Below, in pieces: positions 1-7,246 of a stretch of DNA of 26,151 nucleotides. The stretch covers positions 1 through 26,151 of the forward strand of contig CAYPAW010000076.1 in assembly GCA_964408795.1 (NCBI GenBank), read 5' to 3'. The number at the start of each line of letters is the position of its first letter. The stretch's first letter is position 1. Made by a program: the position numbers and the translations under genes. Source of the DNA: JABMQB01 sp964408795 (GTDB lineage: Bacteria > Bacteroidota > Bacteroidia > Bacteroidales > Prolixibacteraceae). The notes beneath the pieces were generated by a model. The model did not search any database and had not been told where the DNA came from. It worked only from the letters and a program-made list of their open reading frames with translations.

Positions 1-73
1 GGTTAACCCCGACTTAAATGAAGTTAAACGTTGGAAGAAAGTTTTACTGAATCTTAGTCGCTGTCGGAGACAG

Positions 74-93
74 GAATAATTCATGAATTATTC
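74..93. repeat. 20-bp perfect palindrome upstream of the sigma-factor promoter
   Basis: The sequence GAATAATTCATGAATTATTC equals its own reverse complement. It is preceded directly by a small hairpin (CTGTC, loop GGA, GACAG, 61-73). It lies about 30 bp upstream of the -33 box of the sigma-factor promoter and is not followed by a T-run, so it does not look like an intrinsic terminator. It could be an operator for a dimeric regulator or the 3' structure of a gene outside the window. The palindrome is seen directly; its role is unknown. Confidence 0.5.
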
Positions 94-122
94 GGGTTAT
101 AATGCGATGAAAAAGATTTCAG

Positions 123-153
123 TTTGTATTTGCAACCTTTTGCCATAAATTTG
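123..153 (+). promoter_or_regulatory. Bacteroidetes-type promoter of the ECF sigma gene
   Basis: TTTG at 123-126 is followed after exactly 19 bp by TAAATTTG at 146-153. This matches the Bacteroidetes housekeeping-sigma consensus (TTTG at -33, TAnnTTTG at -7) at every defined position. Transcription would start near 160, giving a leader of only about 10 nt before the ATG at 171. Confidence 0.7.
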
Positions 154-170
154 AGTCATACTGCTAAGAA

Positions 171-749
171 ATGACAGATTCCGAATTAGTCAAACAGGTT
201 TTAGCCGGGAATTCCCATGCTTTCAGGTACCTGGTTTCAAAAAACCAGCGGTTGGTGGTGCATATTGTTGGAAGGATGGTTCGCCGGAAGGAAGATCTGG
301 AAGATATCTGTCAGGAAGTGTTCATCAAGGTGTACAGAAAAATGGGAAAGTTCAGAGGTGAATCTAAGCTTTCAACATGGATTGCCACCATTGCCTTTAA
401 TACCTGTATTTCTCATTTGAGAAAAAAAGAGTGGAACCTTGGGATGCAGGATGAGGACTTTCATGAAACGGAGGAAACGCCTGAAACACCGGCAACTTTC
501 ATGGGAAAGGAGGAAGTAAAAAAATACCTGTTGCAGATGATTGAAAAATTGCCGGTACAACACCGCATCGTCCTGACCCTGTTTCATCTTCAGGAGTTCT
601 CCTACCGTGAGATCGCTGATATCACAGGGATGCCCGAAGGAACCATAAAAAGTTACCTTTCAAGGGCAAGAAATGCGTTAAAAAAAGAAATAATTCAGTT
701 CTCAGAAAGGGAGAAATCAAATATATTTGCTGAGTATGCAAAAAACTAA
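171..749 (+). CDS. RNA polymerase ECF-type sigma factor
   Basis: This is a 192-residue sigma-70 family protein of the extracytoplasmic-function class, which directs core RNA polymerase to a small regulon. Region 2 spans about residues 15-87: the -10-binding segment includes DLEDICQEVFIKVYRK and then the STWIATIAFN core. An acidic linker (about 92-110, rich in Glu and Thr) follows. Region 4 spans about 121-175, with the helix-turn-helix YREIADITGMPEGTIKSYLS reading the -35-like element. Regions 1 and 3 are absent, as usual for ECF factors. The ATG is preceded by an AT-rich stretch without a Shine-Dalgarno sequence, and by a near-perfect promoter. The last 14 bp overlap the next gene, a small membrane protein that may be its regulator. 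The regulon cannot be told from the sequence. Confidence 0.93.
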   Translation: MTDSELVKQVLAGNSHAFRYLVSKNQRLVVHIVGRMVRRKEDLEDICQEVFIKVYRKMGKFRGESKLSTWIATIAFNTCISHLRKKEWNLGMQDEDFHETEETPETPATFMGKEEVKKYLLQMIEKLPVQHRIVLTLFHLQEFSYREIADITGMPEGTIKSYLSRARNALKKEIIQFSEREKSNIFAEYAKN

Positions 750-1095
750 CAAAAATACCGAAGAACTGCTGGATGAAATCCTGAGAGCCAATCCGGATGT
801 TGAACTGCCCCGGGATTTTCCTGACAGAATGGCAATAAAATTTGAGAAATATATGGTCTGGAAGCAGAATCTCCGGGAATTTCTGTTTTTCCTGGCAGCA
901 GGATTGGGTCTGTTGGGTATTACGGTGGCAATGTTGTTCTTTCTGATGGCTGAGACCTGGCAGGAATGGACCGTTTGGATTATACATCATCAGACGGGAA
1001 CGATCGGCATTGGTATACTTCTGGTGTTTATTCTTTTTGTGGATAAAGTATTGCTACGGTATTTTTCTTTTTGCATCCATCAGCAGAAGATCTGA
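736..1095 (+). CDS. Small two-helix membrane protein, possible anti-sigma partner
   Basis: This is a 119-residue protein starting at the ATG at 736, inside the 3' end of the sigma gene (14-bp overlap), so it is probably translationally coupled to it. The N-terminal ~55 residues are charged and soluble. They include a PRDFPDRM segment, similar in style to the short N-terminal regions of Bacteroidetes proteins encoded after ECF sigma genes. Two hydrophobic segments follow at about residues 56-78 and 92-110, separated by a short Trp-rich loop. No zinc anti-sigma motif (HxxxCxxC) is present, and it is shorter than FecR-type regulators. Its role as an anti-sigma or sensor protein is inferred from the overlap and topology only. 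It converges with the next gene, 18 bp away. Confidence 0.75.
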   Translation: MQKTNKNTEELLDEILRANPDVELPRDFPDRMAIKFEKYMVWKQNLREFLFFLAAGLGLLGITVAMLFFLMAETWQEWTVWIIHHQTGTIGIGILLVFILFVDKVLLRYFSFCIHQQKI

Positions 1096-1113
1096 AGGAT
1101 TTTCTTGATCTGC

Positions 1114-2052
1114 TCATTTCTTTTTTTTGTTACGGAGGTATATTTCCTGGTTCACGGCAGGCATCTCTCCGAACTTCATTTGGTTTCTCCGGTAGAGAGG
1201 GCGCAATCGGATTCCATACAACTGGGAAATATAATGCATGGATTCTCCTTCCTGGAACCGGTGGTTGGGGGTTCCTTTTTCCGCTCTTCGTTTTTTTGCC
1301 TCGATGTAAATAATTTCGTTGGGTTGGGGTTGGTAGCCTCTGGGATAGTCGTTAAAACGGTAAAGCTCCCAAGCTTCAAGACCGAATTCCTGTGCAAGAA
1401 TTTCAAACGTATCTCCTCTTCTCACCACTACTGTTTTGAGTCTGTTACGGATTTCCACTTTCCTGGGCTCGAAGGGATGAATGACCAGGTTCTCTTTTCT
1501 GTTATTGATGCCTATGGGTTCAAAATGGGCCAACTGTTCAGTGGTCCACTTCCGGTCAAGGTTAAATAATTCATATTTTTCAATAATATCAATCAGTTGC
1601 TTGTCGTAATGAGGGGCCGTAGCGTATCCTGCTTTTTTCAATCCTCTGGCCCACGATTTATAATCGGTATGGTTGTATTCAAAAAGCGGGGCATACCGGA
1701 TGTTCTGCATGAGAAAATCGGTGTGGTCGCGATAGGATTCCTCGACGGTTTCATAGCTTCTGAAACATTCATTTCGTGAATCATCATGGTAATAGACTCT
1801 TTTTCCGTCCCAGTGGGATTTGCATTTGATGCCAAAATGGTTGTTTGACAGGCGGGCGAGTTCGCTTTTTCCGTCTCCGGATTCCAGACAAGCCTGGGCC
1901 ATGGTGATGCTTGCCGGTATTCCACTGCGGGACATCTCTTTAATGGCCAGTACCTGGTATCTCAGGATATATTCCTGACGGGCATCCGTTTGAGAATACG
2001 CAATAACCGGGAAAAGAAAAAGTAAAAATAAAAATTGTGCTTTGATACCCAT
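1114..2052 (-). CDS. Secreted glucosaminidase (GH73-like) with two LysM domains
   Basis: This is a 312-residue peptidoglycan hydrolase that cleaves the N-acetylglucosaminyl bond of the glycan strand. I chose the ATG at 2052 because the signal peptide begins there (hydrophobic residues 5-18, likely cleavage AYS|QT); a longer open frame upstream has no such logic. The FlgJ/GH73-type domain spans about residues 28-175, with the catalytic glutamate in QACLESGDG (E57) and the conserved NNHFGIKC segment. Two LysM modules follow: about 214-262, beginning VRRGDTFEILAQEFG, and about 265-308, beginning FQEGESMHYISQLYG. The tail is basic (KKKK). This domain order is common in Bacteroidota and suits a periplasmic cell-wall remodelling enzyme. 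It is divergent from the cytidine deaminase gene. Confidence 0.9.
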   Translation of the reverse strand: MGIKAQFLFLLFLFPVIAYSQTDARQEYILRYQVLAIKEMSRSGIPASITMAQACLESGDGKSELARLSNNHFGIKCKSHWDGKRVYYHDDSRNECFRSYETVEESYRDHTDFLMQNIRYAPLFEYNHTDYKSWARGLKKAGYATAPHYDKQLIDIIEKYELFNLDRKWTTEQLAHFEPIGINNRKENLVIHPFEPRKVEIRNRLKTVVVRRGDTFEILAQEFGLEAWELYRFNDYPRGYQPQPNEIIYIEAKKRRAEKGTPNHRFQEGESMHYISQLYGIRLRPLYRRNQMKFGEMPAVNQEIYLRNKKKK

Positions 2053-2107
2053 AAATGATCGAACCTGAAATTTTGTGATAAATATACTTTTCTCTTGTGA
2101 AAAATTA

Positions 2108-2115
2108 TACTTTTG
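2108..2115 (+). promoter_or_regulatory. Possible -7 box for the cytidine deaminase gene
   Basis: TACTTTTG fits TAnnTTTG, but no TTTG lies at the proper distance upstream, so this is a partial match. If used, the transcript would have a leader of about 95 nt. That leader contains an imperfect 11-bp hairpin (2140-2150 with 2171-2181, three G-U pairs). Confidence 0.35.
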
Positions 2116-2218
2116 AAGGAACTTCCTGCGAAAAAACGGTTCTTTCCGGGCTTTATTTTGTGTATAAGCTTTCGGGAAGAAGATATACATGCCGGGATGA
2201 ATTTATTCGTGTGAGCCT

Positions 2219-2722
2219 ATGAGAAGCAAAGAAATAACGATTCGTATTTTCGAATACGATACGTTGGATGAATTGGAAAGCACTCCCAGGAATCTTCTCC
2301 AACAGGCGCGCAGTGCTGCGCGAAAAGCGTATGCTCCTTATTCCGGTTATTATGTAGGAGCTGCCGTTTTGCTTGAGGATGGAACGATCGTTACAGGCAA
2401 CAATCAGGAAAATGCTGCCTTTCCATCGGGATTATGTGCTGAAAGAGTTGCTCTTTTTTATGCCGGCGCTCATTATCCGAATCGGGCTGTTGAAGCCATC
2501 GCTGTTTCAGCGGCCGATAAAAACGGGAAAATCCATAAGGCGGTAAGTCCCTGTGGAGCCTGCCGTCAGGTAATGCGTGAAACAGAAATCAAGACAGGGA
2601 ATCCGGTAAAAATAATCCTTGACGGAGCGAAAATACAGGTATTGGAAAGCGTGGAAAGCCTTCTGCCTTTGGATTTTCGGCTGCCTCTAACGCACAAAAA
2701 AGCGAAGTCTGACCGGGATTGA
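2219..2722 (+). CDS. cdd: Cytidine deaminase
   Basis: This is a 167-residue enzyme of the small tetrameric cytidine deaminase class. It hydrolytically deaminates cytidine and deoxycytidine to uridine and deoxyuridine in pyrimidine salvage. The zinc-binding active site is clear: CAE at residues 73-75 (zinc ligand C73, proton-shuttle E75) and PCGACRQ at 111-117 (zinc ligands C112 and C115). The nucleoside-binding segment APYSGYYVGAA (about 39-49) and the NNQENAAFPSGLCAER segment are also present. The length is slightly above the usual 130-140 because of an N-terminal extension of about 20 residues, and this extended form is common in Bacteroidota. The gene stands alone: divergent from the glucosaminidase and convergent with the pseudouridine synthase. 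Confidence 0.95.
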   Translation: MRSKEITIRIFEYDTLDELESTPRNLLQQARSAARKAYAPYSGYYVGAAVLLEDGTIVTGNNQENAAFPSGLCAERVALFYAGAHYPNRAVEAIAVSAADKNGKIHKAVSPCGACRQVMRETEIKTGNPVKIILDGAKIQVLESVESLLPLDFRLPLTHKKAKSDRD

Positions 2723-2725
2723 TCA

Positions 2726-2757
2726 ACGTTCAGACAGCTTTTTTATACTCTGAACGT
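2726..2757. terminator. Hairpin between convergent cdd and pseudouridine synthase genes
   Basis: A perfect 9-bp inverted repeat (ACGTTCAGA at 2726-2734, TCTGAACGT at 2749-2757) starts 4 bp after the cdd stop. The T-run lies in the loop rather than after the stem; the 3' flank is only CCTGTTTTCC. It may act as a weak terminator for either gene. The inverted repeat is seen; the function is inferred. Confidence 0.4.
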
Positions 2758-2806
2758 CCTGTTTTCCTCTCTGGGAGCAGTTCACAGACTTCTATGTCAT
2801 GCTGAA

Positions 2807-3499
2807 TTATGCAGTGATGGTTGTTCTCAGGGCATCCCAATCATGATCGGGTGGGGGATTAGCGATGATTATCACCCGGTTTTTGGCCACCGGGTGAATG
2901 AATTCCAGTTTTCGGGCATGCAAATGAATGCAGGCATCCTCATTGGGGCGGGGATAGCCGTATTTTACATCTCCTACGATCGGGCATCCGATTTTAGCCA
3001 GCTGGGCCCTGATTTGGTGATGTCGCCCTGTATGCAACTCAATTTCCAGCAAATGATACCGCTCCGGGTAGACAAAATGGGTATAGGTCAGAGAAGCTGG
3101 TTTGGCTCCTGGGCGGAATGTTTCGGATGCATAGGATTTATTCTGTTGGGGATTTCGAAGCAGGAAATGGGTGAGGGTGCCTGTCTGTGCCGGAGGCACT
3201 TGGGCTACCAACGCCCAGTATATTTTTTTTATTTCTTCGCGGCTGCTGAACATTTTGTTGAGCCGGGAGAGTGCTTTTCCGGTTTTTGCAAAAACGACGA
3301 CGCCGCTGGCCGGGCGATCCAGACGGTGAACAACTCCCAGAAAGACATTTCCGGGTTTGTGGTATTTGTCTTTCAGGAACTGCTTTACTTTCTCAGGCAA
3401 CGGTATATCGCCCGTTTGATCTCCCTGAATCAACTCCCCCCGTTGTTTATTCACCGCGATGAGGTGGTTGTCTTCATATAGGATCCGGTTTGCCAACAT
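2807..3499 (-). CDS. RluA-family RNA pseudouridine synthase
   Basis: This is a 230-residue cytoplasmic enzyme that isomerises specific uridines in rRNA or tRNA to pseudouridine. The RluA signature VVHRLDRPASGVVVFAK is at about residues 56-72, with catalytic aspartate D61. The later conserved LLEIELHTGRHHQIRAQLA segment (about 150-168) and the GDVKYG segment are also intact. There is no S4 RNA-binding domain; the protein starts with the catalytic domain, like the compact RluA/TruC-like members. Target specificity cannot be read from the sequence. The start lies 12 bp downstream of the panB stop on the same strand, so the two are probably co-transcribed. Confidence 0.92.
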   Translation of the reverse strand: MLANRILYEDNHLIAVNKQRGELIQGDQTGDIPLPEKVKQFLKDKYHKPGNVFLGVVHRLDRPASGVVVFAKTGKALSRLNKMFSSREEIKKIYWALVAQVPPAQTGTLTHFLLRNPQQNKSYASETFRPGAKPASLTYTHFVYPERYHLLEIELHTGRHHQIRAQLAKIGCPIVGDVKYGYPRPNEDACIHLHARKLEFIHPVAKNRVIIIANPPPDHDWDALRTTITA

Positions 3500-3511
3500 C
3501 TGCCGGATGGT

Positions 3512-4327
3512 TCAGTATTGTTCCTTCTCGTTGGGAAAATCTCCTGCTTTCACATCCTTAATGTAGCTTCCCACGGCCCCTTTAATTTCCGCTGCCAGGT
3601 TATGGTATCTCCGTAAAAAACGGGGAGAGAACTGCTGGGTTATACCCATCATATCGTGAAATACCAGAACCTGTCCATCTACCTGGTTGCCTGCGCCAAT
3701 TCCGATAATGGGGATTTTTAACTCGTTGGCTACCGTAGCTCCCAGGGTGGCAGGAATCTTCTCCAGAACGATCCCGAAACATCCTGCTTCTTCAAGAAGT
3801 TTGGCATCATGGATCAGCTTCGCGGATTCTTCTTCATCTTCAGCCCTGACGGTATAGGTTCCGAATTTATGTATCGACTGAGGCATGAGCCCAAGGTGTC
3901 CCATGATCGGGATTCCAGCCGAAAGAATCCGGTTTACGGAATCGATTATTTCTTCGCCTCCTTCCAGTTTCACCGCATCGGCAGCCGATTCTTTCATAAT
4001 CCGAATAGCCGAATCGAGGGCTCTGCGGGAATTTCCCTGGTAGGTACCAAAAGGCATGTCCACCACAATCAATGCCCTTTTTACCCCTCGCACAACGGAC
4101 GTGGCATGGTAGATCATCTGGTCCAGGGTAATCGGAAGAGTCGTTTTATGCCCTGCCATGACATTGGAAGCCGAATCTCCCACAAGAATGGCATCGATGC
4201 CGGCTTCGTCCACAAGACGCGCTATGCTGAAGTCATACGAGGTTAACATGGTAATCTTCTCACCGCGAAGTTTCATCTCGGATAAACGGTGGGTCGTAAC
4301 CTTCCGGTTTTCTTTTATAACTGCCAT
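3512..4327 (-). CDS. panB: 3-methyl-2-oxobutanoate hydroxymethyltransferase
   Basis: This is a 271-residue PanB, the first committed enzyme of pantothenate and CoA synthesis. It transfers a hydroxymethyl group from 5,10-methylene-tetrahydrofolate to ketoisovalerate. The TIM-barrel motifs are intact: TMLTSYDFSIARLVDEAG (from about residue 26), the metal-site DS in LVGDSASNV (51-52), D90 in VVDMPFGTYQ, K121 in AVKLEGG, and the probable catalytic glutamate E189 in GIVLEKIPATLG. Length is normal for the family (about 265-275). I chose the ATG at 4327. A longer frame up to 4402 adds residues that run through the putative promoter box at 4351-4358 and have no family match. The upstream bases are AT/A-rich without a Shine-Dalgarno sequence. 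No panC or panD is nearby. Confidence 0.95.
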   Translation of the reverse strand: MAVIKENRKVTTHRLSEMKLRGEKITMLTSYDFSIARLVDEAGIDAILVGDSASNVMAGHKTTLPITLDQMIYHATSVVRGVKRALIVVDMPFGTYQGNSRRALDSAIRIMKESAADAVKLEGGEEIIDSVNRILSAGIPIMGHLGLMPQSIHKFGTYTVRAEDEEESAKLIHDAKLLEEAGCFGIVLEKIPATLGATVANELKIPIIGIGAGNQVDGQVLVFHDMMGITQQFSPRFLRRYHNLAAEIKGAVGSYIKDVKAGDFPNEKEQY

Positions 4328-4350
4328 TTTTTGCTGTTTTGGTATCGTCA

Positions 4351-4358
4351 CAAAATTA
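4351..4358 (-). promoter_or_regulatory. Possible -7 box of the panB promoter
   Basis: On the minus strand the sequence is TAATTTTG, a full match to TAnnTTTG, 23 bp from the chosen panB ATG. No TTTG is found at the -33 position. It supports the downstream panB start. Confidence 0.4.
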
Positions 4359-4472
4359 ACAATAAAATCTTGCGTTTTACCTTCGTTATACTTTATTAAC
4401 ACGAATTTACAACGAATTGAGTAAAAATGGAATGGTTAAATCACAAACTTTAAATACCTTATAAAGCCATCA

Positions 4473-5843
4473 ATGAATAATAGTGTCAGCATTGGATCAT
4501 TAAAACAAGTACTAAACTTGTGCACAGCCTGCTTTATGAATACATGGAGATATATTTTCCTGGTTTCTGTTTTACAGCTGGGTATTTATATTCCGGGTTC
4601 AGGCAATCCGTATAATCAAACCTGGAAAGACTCCCTGGAGACCTCTCACTTTCGAAAAAAGGAGACCAATACAGGCTTTTTTTTGTTCCGGAACAACAGC
4701 CGTGAGTCCCTGACGACCGGTTTTTCAGAGTATTCGGAAGAAAGGAGCAATTACGCACTGTATGGTTATTTTGGAGTTCATTCGTGGCGTTTTATGGATT
4801 TATTACAGGAGGAGATTCACGTGTCAACGGGGATCGGACCTCTTTATTCTACCGGTGAATCGGAGCGTTCCACAGCTACTGTTGCTACCCGGTTAGACAA
4901 CAGGATCTACGGAATATCAACTTTCGCCGATCTTCAGTATGAAGGGAGGTTTTATTACGATGCCACACGTTATGCCCTGGTTGAGGTTCTTGGCTATGGG
5001 AGGTTTGAAACCCTGAAGATGGATTCTGAAGGAACAATCCGGGAAACAGGGAAGGGGAGTTCACAGACTCCGGTGACCAGCGAGTCAACCGATAACCGGC
5101 TTCGCTATGGAGCGGATGCCAGAGCAGGAGTGGGTTTTGGCAGACTGGAACCTGTGAATTACCGCATGCAGGCTGAATATCTGCTTGAAACCTTTTATAG
5201 CGGAAAGCTATTCTCCGCGGAGGAAACAAACCGCGTAATATCTGCTATCTCAAAAATCAAGAACAACAGAAAATGGAAGGAAGGCCATGTGCTTGAAAAT
5301 GAACGTAATGAATTGCTCGCCTTCCTGAGAGAAAAGATGTTACTTCTCCTTCCCGACATCCGGGAGGGCATCTGGCAGTTCAGCGAGTTCAAGCCCCGTT
5401 TTTCAGGTAAACGCTTTGAAGCGGGTCCTTTGTTTTCTTATTATAACCGCGAACCCGATTTCATTTACGGAGGCTTTGCACGGGTTGAATTTCATTCCTA
5501 CCGGAGTACCTCCCGGAATGTTCGTCTTCTAACGGAGGTAACTTACAACCGGTATAAAGAAAGGGATTGGTTTTTGTGGGAGAACGCTTTTCAGTTGGAC
5601 TATTACCAAAACCTGCGATCGCTGTTTTCGGTTGGTGTGAAGTATGTTCCCGGTATGGTGGTAAACGGCTTTACCGATGTTGAACCGGTGCAGCATGCCC
5701 TGATTCCTTACCTGGAATATTATCGTCAGTTGAATGAGAAATACCGTATGATGGTGATTCTACGGTACCGAATCACGGAGGAAAACGATTTTTTTATGAA
5801 AGGCCCGGAGTTCTCCCTGGCCTTCTATCGGAGCCGTTACTGA
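4473..5843 (+). CDS. Unrecognised exported protein, probable outer-membrane barrel
   Basis: This is a 456-residue protein whose family I do not recognise. Two starts are possible: the ATG at 4473, or the ATG at 4536. The second places a typical signal peptide (MNTWRYIFLVSVLQLGIYIPG) at the N-terminus and is the likelier start. The mature part is rich in aromatic residues and in alternating polar/aromatic strands (for example YGYFGVHSWRF, FHSYRSTSRNVRLLTEVTYN, WFLWENAFQLDYYQNLRSLF). It ends in an aromatic residue (SLAFYRSRY), as outer-membrane barrels do. A central charged helical segment (about residues 255-315, AEETNRVISAISKIKNN onward) breaks the strand pattern. It is convergent with the DUF5009 gene, 9 bp away. 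Assignment to the outer membrane is inference. Confidence 0.8.
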   Translation: MNNSVSIGSLKQVLNLCTACFMNTWRYIFLVSVLQLGIYIPGSGNPYNQTWKDSLETSHFRKKETNTGFFLFRNNSRESLTTGFSEYSEERSNYALYGYFGVHSWRFMDLLQEEIHVSTGIGPLYSTGESERSTATVATRLDNRIYGISTFADLQYEGRFYYDATRYALVEVLGYGRFETLKMDSEGTIRETGKGSSQTPVTSESTDNRLRYGADARAGVGFGRLEPVNYRMQAEYLLETFYSGKLFSAEETNRVISAISKIKNNRKWKEGHVLENERNELLAFLREKMLLLLPDIREGIWQFSEFKPRFSGKRFEAGPLFSYYNREPDFIYGGFARVEFHSYRSTSRNVRLLTEVTYNRYKERDWFLWENAFQLDYYQNLRSLFSVGVKYVPGMVVNGFTDVEPVQHALIPYLEYYRQLNEKYRMMVILRYRITEENDFFMKGPEFSLAFYRSRY

Positions 5844-5852
5844 AACGATATT

Positions 5853-6965
5853 CTAAACCCGCAGAAAAATTTTCTTTTTGTACATTCCATAGAGAATGAT
5901 CCAGATGGCAGCCAGACCACCCAACGAAATAACCAGCGTTCCATTGGTTTCGTTGAGGGAATGTGCGATCCAGCCCAGGAAGAATTCAGTAATTTTTCGG
6001 AAATCGATAATCCGGGTAGCCAGATAGACAAAGATGGAATTCATGCCGATGATTCTGAAATAAAAGGCCCATCCTTTGCATCCCCAGTGATCGATAATCA
6101 GGAAAAAGAGAGCGATCAATAAAAAGCTGATTCCTCCGGCGAGCAGGTTAAACGTGGAAGTCCAGCAGCTTTTAATGATAGGATAAAAGGAGGATAAAGC
6201 CAGGGCCAGACCCAATGAGACGATTCCGGAGGCTCCCAGGTATCCGATTTTCTGCCAGTTAGTGCTTTTTTTTGTTCGCAGGATCGTTCCTGCTACCGTA
6301 CCCATAAGGGTAATTCCGGTAGCGGACAGGCTGCACAGGATTCCTTCGGGATCAAACGTATTTCCATACAGTCTGCCCGGTAACAAAAGGCGGTCGATAT
6401 ACCCGTTGATACATCCTTCGGGAGTGAGTACCCCGGCTCCGAAACCGGGGACCGGAATCAGCAATTGAAGGATACCATACCCAATCAGGATCCCGGCCAG
6501 CCAGATCAACCGGGCTTTTAAGGAGGGGCAAAAAATAACAATCAGGGAGGCGAAAAAATACCCAATGCCTATCTGACCCAACACGCTGGCAATGCGTCCT
6601 CCGTTAAATCCGGTTCGAAAAGTGCCGTTGTAAAGTAATCCGAGCAAAATAAGGATGATCATACGTCGAAAGGATTTCCAGACAAGCCTCCGGGCAGGAA
6701 TGTTTCTTTCAAGCTTTGAGCGGATTGATAAGGGAATAGCCACCCCGGCAATGAACATGAACAGGGGAAAGATCAGGTCATAAAAACGAAAGCCCTCCCA
6801 CTCAACATGGTTCATCTGGGTCTCTAGCCAACCCGCTCCGCTCATGCGGGCAATTTGCGTAATAAGATACCCTCCTCCGGTGATCCAGAACATGTCAAAA
6901 CCACGAAGAGCATCCAGGGAATACAACCGTTTCTGGGGTTCTGTGCGGAGTTTTGTTGATGCCAT
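5853..6965 (-). CDS. DUF5009 / NagX-like membrane acyltransferase (HGSNAT family)
   Basis: This is a 370-residue integral membrane protein of the COG4299 (NagX) family, related to mammalian heparan-alpha-glucosaminide N-acetyltransferase, which moves an acetyl group across a membrane to an amino sugar. The signature SLDALRGFDM (residues 16-25) opens the first helix. The conserved segment with H53, W56, G58 and D63, followed by LIFPLFMFIAGVAIP, is intact; H53 is probably equivalent to the active-site histidine of the human enzyme (from memory). About ten hydrophobic helices follow, ending in a basic KKK stretch. The substrate in Bacteroidota is not established; a role in amino-sugar acetylation for cell-wall or glycan recycling is inference. 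It stands alone, divergent from dnaK by 281 bp. Confidence 0.85.
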   Translation of the reverse strand: MASTKLRTEPQKRLYSLDALRGFDMFWITGGGYLITQIARMSGAGWLETQMNHVEWEGFRFYDLIFPLFMFIAGVAIPLSIRSKLERNIPARRLVWKSFRRMIILILLGLLYNGTFRTGFNGGRIASVLGQIGIGYFFASLIVIFCPSLKARLIWLAGILIGYGILQLLIPVPGFGAGVLTPEGCINGYIDRLLLPGRLYGNTFDPEGILCSLSATGITLMGTVAGTILRTKKSTNWQKIGYLGASGIVSLGLALALSSFYPIIKSCWTSTFNLLAGGISFLLIALFFLIIDHWGCKGWAFYFRIIGMNSIFVYLATRIIDFRKITEFFLGWIAHSLNETNGTLVISLGGLAAIWIILYGMYKKKIFLRV

Positions 6966-7246
6966 ACGTTCCTGTTTTAAAAAACAGCCTGAATGTACAT
7001 AATTTTGAAAATACTTCCTGTTCCATCAGGTGGTTTTTTCCTGTTGCCTCATGTTTCAGGAACCATCACCCGGGGGTGCATTTCTTGCATCTGCTGTCTT
7101 TTTGTCACCGGAATGTCACCCTGTTAGGGGATATCTTTTCTTTAGTGTGCCAATATTTCGTTAAAAAGCATCCTGTTATCGTTGGCATAGTGCTTGATGG
7201 TGTCAGTCCGTATCGGGAAAATAAATAAATCATAAATAGTAGCAAA
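6966..7246. other. 281-bp intergenic region between DUF5009 gene and dnaK
   Basis: This divergent spacer should hold promoters for both neighbours. TAATTTTG at 7000-7007 (plus strand) fits the Bacteroidetes -7 box but has no TTTG at -33. TATCTTTT near 7133 is a one-mismatch match. A short inverted repeat CTGTTTT/AAAACAG lies at 6972-6987, and the octamer TTCCTGTT occurs three times. I see no CIRCE element or other recognised heat-shock operator. Confidence 0.3.

Noticed and set aside
2..79. Open frame of 25 codons ending in TAA at the left edge (plus strand), possibly the C-terminus of an upstream gene
   Set aside because: Too short to distinguish from chance, no recognisable motif, and an antisense frame of similar length is also open.
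2843..3481. Long open frame antisense to the pseudouridine synthase gene
   Set aside because: It is the complementary strand of a gene with intact catalytic motifs, and its own translation shows no domain or signal.
6966..7246. CIRCE or other heat-shock operator upstream of dnaK
   Set aside because: No TTAGCACTC/GAGTGCTAA repeat or similar long inverted repeat is present.
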